From contig DAOTVO010000007.1 of the NCBI GenBank assembly GCA_034436335.1, positions 29,666-93,665 on the forward strand: a stretch of DNA of 64,000 nt, given 5' to 3'. The notes below the pieces were generated by a model. That model did not search any database. It was not told the origin of the DNA and saw only the letters and a list, made by a program, of their open reading frames with translations. The translations under genes were made by a program, and so were the position numbers. Numbering within the stretch: the stretch's first letter is position 1; the number at the start of each line of letters is the position of its first letter. The DNA is from UBA877 sp034436335 (GTDB lineage Bacteria > Chloroflexota > Anaerolineae > Anaerolineales > Villigracilaceae). Below, piece by piece: positions 59,082 through 64,000 of the stretch.

Positions 59082-59250
59082 AGATTACACGGATATACAA
59101 AGAGAAGCCACAGATTTCACAGATTACACGGACATGCAAAGAGAGGCCACAGATTTCACAGATTACACGGACATGCAAAGAGAAGCCACAGATTTCACAG
59201 ATTACACGGATATGCAAAGAGAGGCCACAGATTTCACAGATTACACAGAT
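59068..59250. repeat. 39-bp tandem repeat array
   Basis: Four full units and a 27-bp fifth unit start at 59068, 59107, 59146, 59185 and 59224. Each begins GCCACAGATTTCACAGATTA and differs from the others by one or two bases. Part of the first unit is the hemW start. There are no unique spacers, so it is not a CRISPR array. Confidence 0.95.
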
Positions 59251-59343
59251 TGAAGAAGTCGTATCCGGGCGGCGAGGATGGCGGGGTTTCGCTGCAATTG
59301 CCTGCCAGCCGGGCAATTGTTTATTTCTGAAACGCAAAACATT

Positions 59344-59511
59344 GTAACTGTCTACCTTGGTCTCAGAAATTATGCGCAGATGTCGCAGAGGACGCAGATG
59401 GGGAGAAAATCGGCGACATCGTACTCACAGGGTAAATCGGTGCAATCTGCGGATACAGTGAGCGTCTTTTGCTGCGATTAACCATCCCGGCTTCATTGGG
59501 TAGACAGTTAC
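59344..59511 (-). mobile_element. MITE copy D (complete)
   Basis: 168 bp, opposite orientation to copy A. Ends GTAACTGTCTACC and GGGTAGACAGTTAC are matched; a C-to-T change relative to copies A-C is present at both ends. Flanking octamers AAAACATT and AAAATATT differ at one base. It lies between the hemW tandem array and the UMF1 transporter gene. Confidence 0.85.
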
Positions 59512-59589
59512 AAAATATTTTACAAGATGATAACCTATTTTTTCATTCCATTGGTACAATTGTCTCCCACACCACGCTTCGAGGTCAAA

Positions 59590-60918
59590 ATGTCCCCCCA
59601 AAATGACAATTCAGAAAAGCAACGCAAACGCCAGCAACGGGCCTGGTATTTCTACGATTTTGGCAATTCGGCCTATGCCGCCGTCGTCCTGCTGGCCATC
59701 TTCTCCAAGTATTTTGTGGAGGTGGTCGCCCAGGACACCCGTCTGCCCGGCACGACGCTGTGGAACTATGCCGTCGGCATCGCGGCGGTGATTGTGGCCG
59801 TCCTTTCGCCCATCTTGGGCACGATTGCCGATTTCTCACGAGCCAAAAAGCAACTGCTGGCCGTCTTCACGGCCATGTCGGTCGTTTTCACCGGTCTGCT
59901 GTTCTTTGTCCACGCCGGAGATGTGTTGATGGCAATCGTCTTCTTCATCCTGGCCGAGACCGGCTACCGCGCCGCCCAGGTGTTCTATGATGCCCTGCTG
60001 GTGGATGTCTCCACGCCGGAAGACATCGGCAAAGTTTCGGGCAACGGTTGGGCGATGGGCATGCTCGGCGGGATTCTGTGCCTCATCATCGTCCTCATCC
60101 CGATTCAAGTCATCAAGGGCGAACTGATGGTGCGGCTGGCCTTTCTCATCACAGCCGTCTTCTATCTCGTCTCTTCCCTTCCTACCTTCCTGCTGGTCCG
60201 ACAGATCAACGAACCGGAGCCGCGTCCGGCGAATATTTCCATCGTCCGCATGGCCTTTACCCGCCTCGGCGAGACCTTCCGCGACGTGAAGCGCTACAAG
60301 GAGTTCATCAAGTACGCCATCGCCTTCCTGATTTACAACGACGGAATCATGATGCTGATGGACAACGCCGCGCTCATCGCTGCCATCCTGTTCGGGTTCA
60401 AGACCTCGGAACTGATTCTGCTTATCATCATCCTGCACATCGCCGGGGCGGCCGGGGCATTCTTCTTCGGCTGGGTGTCCAACAAATACAGCAGCAAGCA
60501 GGCCATCACGTACTCCATCCTGATGCTCATGGCCGTCGTCGGTTCGCTCTATCTGACCGACTCGAAAGGCGTCTTCTACGTCATCGGCGCGCTGGCCGGG
60601 TTCTCGCTCTCCGGCGTTCAGGCGGTCAGCCGGACGATGGTCAGCCAGTTGTCGCCGCAATCGAAGACGACCGAGTTCTACGGCTTTCTCTCGGTGGCCG
60701 GACGCACCTCGACCGCAATCGGGCCGCTGGTATTCGGCTCTACGTTTGCCGTGATGCTCCACTGGTATCTCAAGCGCAACATCGCCGAGACGCTCGCCAA
60801 TCAGAACGCCATGTACTGGGCCATCGGCACGGTGCTTATCTTTTTGCTTGTCGGCCTGATTTTCCTCTTGCAAGTGCGAAAAGTGACGCACAAAGAGCCA
60901 ATCCGTTTCAATGAATAA
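59590..60918 (+). CDS. UMF1-family MFS transporter (Atg22-like)
   Basis: 442 residues with about 12 membrane helices. It begins with the family mark RAWYFYDFGNSAYAAVVLLA (YDFGNSAY), then ADFSRAKKQLL and AFLIYNDGIMMLMDNAALI, SRTMVSQLSPQSKTTEFYGF. Substrate unknown. The ATG at 59590 is preceded by GAGGT; the 21 upstream codons are not conserved. Its stop overlaps plsC (8 nt). Confidence 0.9.
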   Translation: MSPQNDNSEKQRKRQQRAWYFYDFGNSAYAAVVLLAIFSKYFVEVVAQDTRLPGTTLWNYAVGIAAVIVAVLSPILGTIADFSRAKKQLLAVFTAMSVVFTGLLFFVHAGDVLMAIVFFILAETGYRAAQVFYDALLVDVSTPEDIGKVSGNGWAMGMLGGILCLIIVLIPIQVIKGELMVRLAFLITAVFYLVSSLPTFLLVRQINEPEPRPANISIVRMAFTRLGETFRDVKRYKEFIKYAIAFLIYNDGIMMLMDNAALIAAILFGFKTSELILLIIILHIAGAAGAFFFGWVSNKYSSKQAITYSILMLMAVVGSLYLTDSKGVFYVIGALAGFSLSGVQAVSRTMVSQLSPQSKTTEFYGFLSVAGRTSTAIGPLVFGSTFAVMLHWYLKRNIAETLANQNAMYWAIGTVLIFLLVGLIFLLQVRKVTHKEPIRFNE

Positions 60919-61669
60919 GTCCATGCAGCCACATCCCTTTCGCAGACGTCCCATCCGCTTTGTGTTGAAGCAATTGTCCCTCCCCGCCTTTGCGCTTCTG
61001 ACACGGCTGGAAATTCGGGGCGCGGAAAACCTGCCGCCGGGCGGCCCCTTGCTGGTGGTCTTCAACCATTTCAGTTTCATTGACCCGGTGGCGATCGTAC
61101 GCGCCGTCCCCTGGCCGCTGGAATTCGTCGGCGGGGCAGTCACGCCGCACGCCCCGGGCTGGACGCGCATTATCCCCTTCCTGTGGGGCTATCACAAACT
61201 CTACCGCGGCACCGGCGCGACCGGCGCCCTGCGCGCCGCCGAAGCGATCCTGAAAAAAGGCGGGATTCTGGGAATCGCCCCCGAAGCCGGGAACTGGGCC
61301 ACCGTCCTGCGTCCGCCCCGCCCCGGGACAGCGTTCCTGGCCGTGAAAACGGGCGCCCCGCTCCTGCCGGTCGGCCTGGACGGGCTGACCGAGGTCTTCC
61401 CGTCGCTGTTTCGCGGGCATCGGGCGCGCGTAACCGTCAACATCGGCAAGCCGTTTGGGCCGTTCACCGTCTCCGGGTCCGGCCGCGAACACCGCGCCGA
61501 ACTGGACGAAATCGGCCATGAGATCATGCGCCACATCGCCGAGTTGATTCCGCCCGAAAAGCGCGGCCACTACTCCGACGACGCGGCCATCCGCGCCGCC
61601 GCCCAGGGGACGGAAATCTATCCTTGGGCGCATAAAATCGAGGGCGAAGTGGTGGGCGAAATCCACTGA
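60911..61669 (+). CDS. plsC: 1-acyl-glycerol-3-phosphate acyltransferase family (PlsC)
   Basis: 252 residues. The acyltransferase block I NHFSFIDP (NHx4D) is at about 51-58, and GGILGIAPEAGNWATVLRP is the block III region (PEA variant of PEG). It probably acylates lysophosphatidic acid at the membrane. Its start overlaps the UMF1 transporter stop, and a strong terminator follows. Confidence 0.87.
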   Translation: MNKSMQPHPFRRRPIRFVLKQLSLPAFALLTRLEIRGAENLPPGGPLLVVFNHFSFIDPVAIVRAVPWPLEFVGGAVTPHAPGWTRIIPFLWGYHKLYRGTGATGALRAAEAILKKGGILGIAPEAGNWATVLRPPRPGTAFLAVKTGAPLLPVGLDGLTEVFPSLFRGHRARVTVNIGKPFGPFTVSGSGREHRAELDEIGHEIMRHIAELIPPEKRGHYSDDAAIRAAAQGTEIYPWAHKIEGEVVGEIH

Positions 61670-61675
61670 CGAAGA

Positions 61676-61707
61676 AACCTCCCGCAAAGTCAGGCCTGCG
61701 GGAGGTT
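61676..61707 (+). terminator. Terminator after plsC
   Basis: AACCTCCCGCA and TGCGGGAGGTT form a perfect 11-bp stem with a 10-nt loop; CTTGTTGT follows. Confidence 0.88.
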
Positions 61708-61878
61708 CTTGTTGTACTCGCACCACTTCGGGAACATGCGAGATTTGCAGGTGAAAGGTCGTGTTCTCTCAGGCGCGTATCTGCTGTTTGTTTATCCAGC
61801 CTTCTGTGTCATGATAGCACACTTTACACCGCAAACTGGTGACAATGTCATCTTGATTGCGGCTGACGATTTTTGTCA

Positions 61879-61884
61879 TATAAT
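61879..61884 (+). promoter_or_regulatory. -10 box of the CDF transporter gene
   Basis: TATAAT with a weak TTGCGG 16 nt upstream (61857-61862); GGAGA precedes the ATG at 61908. Confidence 0.5.
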
Positions 61885-61907
61885 CAGCCTGCTTTGCTGG
61901 AGAATCC

Positions 61908-62810
61908 ATGACACACGAATCTGCCCAAAAAGAAAAACGCTCAGTTGCCCTGCTCTCGGTCCTGGCCGCGGTGGGGCTGACCACCTTCAAATTGACCGTC
62001 GGCCTGCTGACGAATTCGCTTGGCATTCTGGCCGAGGCCGCCCATTCGGGGCTGGACCTGGCAGCGGCCGCGATGACCTACTTCGCGGTGCGCGTGGCCG
62101 ACAAGCCCGCCGACGAGCGCCACCACTTCGGCCACGGCAAGGTGGAAAACCTCTCGGCGCTCTTCGAGACCCTGCTCCTGCTGGCCACCTCCGGCTGGAT
62201 TATCTACGAAGCGATTGATCGCCTGTTCTTCCACCCCGTCAAAGTAGATGCATCCATCTGGTCGTTCGTGGTGATGGGGACTTCCATCATCATTGACATC
62301 AACCGCTCGAAGATGATCTACAAAGCGGCGCGCAAATACAATTCCCAAGCGCTCGAAGCAGACGCCCTGCACTTTTCCACCGACATTTGGTCGTCTTCGG
62401 TGGTCATCCTCGGCCTGATCGGCGTGACCGCCGCCCGCTTCTTCCCCGGCCTGGATTGGATGCACGCCGCCGACTCGGTCGCCGCGCTGGTGGTGGCGTT
62501 CATCGTCATCTACGTCAGCGGCGAACTCGGCTGGCGCACGGTCTCCGCCCTGCTGGACTCGGCCCCCGCCGGGCTGGCCGAAAAGGTGGAGCAGGCCGCC
62601 GCCTCGGTCAAGGACGTGGTGGATGCCCACGCGGTGCGTATCCGCCCGTCGGGCGCACACTGGTTCATTGATCTGCACGTAACGATGGACGGCAGCATCC
62701 ATCTCAGCCGCGCCCACGCCAACACCGAACTTATCGAGCATGCCGTGCGCGAGGTGCTCCCCGGTGCGGATGTCACCGTCCATGTGGAGCCGGTGGAGAA
62801 AAAGGGATAA
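61908..62810 (+). CDS. Cation diffusion facilitator family transporter
   Basis: 300 residues: six membrane helices in the first 200 residues with metal ligands in AAHSGLDLAAAA (HxxxD type) and ADALHFSTDIWSSSVVILGL (HxxxD). The cytoplasmic C-terminal domain (about 205-298) includes DVVDAHAVRIRPSGAHWFID and ends VTVHVEPVEKKG. Expected to export Zn, Fe or Mn in exchange for protons. It stands alone with its own promoter. Confidence 0.92.
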   Translation: MTHESAQKEKRSVALLSVLAAVGLTTFKLTVGLLTNSLGILAEAAHSGLDLAAAAMTYFAVRVADKPADERHHFGHGKVENLSALFETLLLLATSGWIIYEAIDRLFFHPVKVDASIWSFVVMGTSIIIDINRSKMIYKAARKYNSQALEADALHFSTDIWSSSVVILGLIGVTAARFFPGLDWMHAADSVAALVVAFIVIYVSGELGWRTVSALLDSAPAGLAEKVEQAAASVKDVVDAHAVRIRPSGAHWFIDLHVTMDGSIHLSRAHANTELIEHAVREVLPGADVTVHVEPVEKKG

Positions 62811-62847
62811 GGAAAAGAGAAAAAGGGAGAAGCGAGAAGGCCGGAGG

Positions 62848-63060
62848 CGTGAGGTCTCCGGCCAAGTTGATTCGGGCGCGGCGCGGCAAGTTCCCAACCG
62901 AGAAGCGCTTTTGCGCCTGGCTGGGGCTGGCGCCGAAGGATGAGATTTCAGGGAACAAGATTTTGAAGAATGCGGTAACTGTCTAGCCAATGAGGCCGGG
63001 ATAGCAACAAATCAAGTCCATGAAAAAGCGAGCCGCCAAACTCGGCTTCTAACTCTCCCC
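62848..63060 (+). pseudogene. IS110-family transposase relic carrying a MITE end
   Basis: The plus strand reads SPAKLIRARRGKFPTEKRFC and AWLGLAPKDEISGNKILKN, the C-terminal transposase region of IS110/IS116 elements, then is cut by GTAACTGTCTAG (62975) and MITE-like DNA to about 63011 (copy E, one-ended). A last fragment, KKRAAKLGF, stop, LSPV, resembles an IS110 C-terminus. A GGCCGGAG/CTCCGGCC hairpin (62839-62863) precedes it. Little is left of the element. Confidence 0.6.
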
Positions 63061-63105
63061 GGTGTGAAATAGAAAACTGTTTCCCAGGAACGGTGTTAGC
63101 CTCCG

Positions 63106-63342
63106 TCACAATCTATCGAACTCTTCAGGTTCGACATCAGGGGCTTTATTGAGGATTTCCAAAAGTCTCTCACGACTACCGCGCTTGGCGCGTTTTTCTA
63201 GATACTCAATTGTTGAAATTGCCGCGATTTTCTCAGCAACAGCCAGCATGACAAACTGATTAACAGAAATGCCTTCTTCCTGTGCTAATTCACGAAGTTG
63301 CTCATGTAACGATTTCGGTAAACGCAAGCTCAATGCGCTCAT
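63106..63342 (-). CDS. RHH antitoxin of a PIN toxin pair
   Basis: 78 residues. MSALSLRLPKSLHEQLRELA and QEEGISVNQFVMLAVAEKIA form a ribbon-helix-helix. The C-terminal tail (RERLLEILNKAPDVEPEEFD) would wrap the toxin. The ATG overlaps the toxin stop (ATGA). It presumably binds the palindrome in the promoter and represses the operon. Confidence 0.85.
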   Translation of the reverse strand: MSALSLRLPKSLHEQLRELAQEEGISVNQFVMLAVAEKIAAISTIEYLEKRAKRGSRERLLEILNKAPDVEPEEFDRL

Positions 63343-63770
63343 TCTTTCACCTCGCGAATAATCTGCAAGAATTCTCTGGGAATTATGGCTTGAATCCCAA
63401 ACTTCTCAATACCTGCGAAGTCGCTGATGTTATGCGTAATAATATACTGGCATCGTGCAGTCACCGCCAATTCAAGAATGAGTTCATCGTTTACATCTGT
63501 CAAAGTTGGACGCCATAGAAAGTAAATCTTGTGATGATGAGCCACTGAACAAAGCGAGTCAATGAAGTCAGATACATCATCTTGCGATAAACCAAGTTCG
63601 GTGCGATAGCGCTGAAGGACATCTTCATACTCCAGGATGAGCGCCACCGAATCATGGATTTCAAACTTCTGTGTACCGACCAGCGACAACAACTTGTTGG
63701 ATGCGCCTCTTTTGGAACGGAGAGCAGCAACGATGACATTTGTGTCAAGAACAACATCAGGCGGCTTCAT
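63339..63770 (-). CDS. PIN-domain ribonuclease toxin
   Basis: 143 residues of the PIN toxin family (COG1569-like). Acidic residues are seen at VLDTNVIVAALRSKRG (D8), LEYEDVLQRY, TDVNDELILELAVTARCQYI (D and E), and THNISDFAGIEKFGI. This fits a Mg-dependent RNase. The toxin gene comes first, unusual for type II pairs. TATAAT lies 6 nt upstream, and no Shine-Dalgarno is visible. Confidence 0.88.
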   Translation of the reverse strand: MKPPDVVLDTNVIVAALRSKRGASNKLLSLVGTQKFEIHDSVALILEYEDVLQRYRTELGLSQDDVSDFIDSLCSVAHHHKIYFLWRPTLTDVNDELILELAVTARCQYIITHNISDFAGIEKFGIQAIIPREFLQIIREVKE

Positions 63771-63776
63771 AATGGT

Positions 63777-63805
63777 ATTATATAAGATATTTCCTGCAAT
63801 ATCAA
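63777..63805 (-). promoter_or_regulatory. TA promoter with operator between -35 and -10
   Basis: Minus strand TTGATA (63800-63805), 17-nt spacer, TATAAT (63777-63782), then only accatt before the toxin ATG. The palindrome GATATT-6-AATATC (63786-63803) fills the spacer, an expected place for a RHH repressor. Confidence 0.75.
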
Positions 63806-63840
63806 TAGCCTAAAAACTGATGTAAAAGGGAGGGGCTAAC

Positions 63841-64000
63841 GAGACTGTCGAAAAAGTCCTTTTTCAAAACCGCGCCATTGGGCGGGACGGTCCTTTTTCG
63901 CTATATCAAAATTATACCCCCGCCCTTTCCCCTTGTGGATGGCTAATTCCGCCCCCCAAAGGCGTAGATTTTGCCGATATTGTGAACCATTGCGTACAAT
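63841..64000 (-). mobile_element. End of an insertion sequence running out of the window
   Basis: GAGACTGTCGAAAAAGTCC at 63841 is a typical IS end of the ISs with GACAGTC-type termini. The minus strand at the window edge reads YAMVHNIGKIYAFGGRN then TAG (63943), a transposase C-terminus (IS1182/IS4-like phrase). Only about 19 codons are visible, so the family is not certain. Confidence 0.6.

Noticed and set aside
59068..59250. CRISPR array
   Set aside because: Units are contiguous near-identical 39-mers without unique spacers, and no cas gene is present.
58321..59337. A minus-strand frame with repeated ICEICGxSL peptides
   Set aside because: The peptide repeat is the translation of the 39-bp tandem array joined to a wrong frame of hemW.

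Overview
The window is a gene-dense, GC-rich bacterial chromosome segment with no rRNA or tRNA gene. The mreBCD-mrdA-minCDE-rodA cluster, paired LCP and VanW envelope proteins, small surface proteins with Pro/Thr-rich linkers, many A/T-rich -10 boxes 6-8 nt from start codons, and several families of short intergenic repeats that enter reading frames together suggest a member of the Chloroflexota, probably Anaerolineae. That placement is inference from gene content and style; nothing here proves the taxon.

Positions 1-13125 (minus strand) hold one long cell-shape and division block. A partner-switching module (STAS antagonist, anti-sigma kinase, five-GAF PP2C phosphatase) lies upstream of mreB, mreC, mreD, mrdA (PBP2), minC, minD, minE, rodA and a gltX cut by the left edge. 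A frameshifted relic of a CpaF/TadA secretion ATPase lies behind it (13184-13600). Positions 13743-18994 (plus) form a polyphosphate cluster: ppx, a CHAD protein, sixA and ppk1. The small SRP RNA follows with its own promoter, then two paralogous membrane-anchored proteins of unknown function.

Positions 20339-30186 (minus) carry a polytopic membrane protein, LCP and VanW cell-wall proteins, a Trm112-like zinc protein, an ICMT/NnrU-like methyltransferase, a HerA-type ATPase and a phospholipase D lipoprotein. MurJ follows on the plus strand. Positions 32022-34875 (minus) hold xseA-xseB-DUF212-PAS/GGDEF. Then come HIT, a frameshifted GMC oxidoreductase, an RluA-type pseudouridine synthase, divergent serA-DUF1015 and serC, an operon of a hypothetical protein, a PD40 propeller and an M23 peptidase, and an ABC efflux set (FtsX-like permease, IPT protein, LolD-like ATPase, YIP1 protein).

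Positions 50553-54890 (minus) form a cysteine and sulfur-transfer operon: cysK, cysE, a lipoprotein, a CysO/MoaD-like carrier and a MoeZ-like activator. It has a strong promoter overlapped by a palindromic operator and a roughly 220-nt leader containing an intrinsic terminator. An EF-G paralogue, a methyltransferase, hemW, a UMF1-type transporter, plsC and a CDF metal transporter follow. The right edge is mobile: an IS110-like relic, a RHH/PIN toxin-antitoxin pair, and the end of another insertion sequence running out of the window.

A theme across the window is short mobile and palindromic DNA. A 150-170 bp MITE with GTAACTG termini and 8-bp target duplications (IS66-like) is present in three complete copies and two relics. 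Several genes (hemW, the HerA ATPase, the GMC oxidoreductase, the PD40 protein) carry intergenic-type repeats or palindromes inside their frames.
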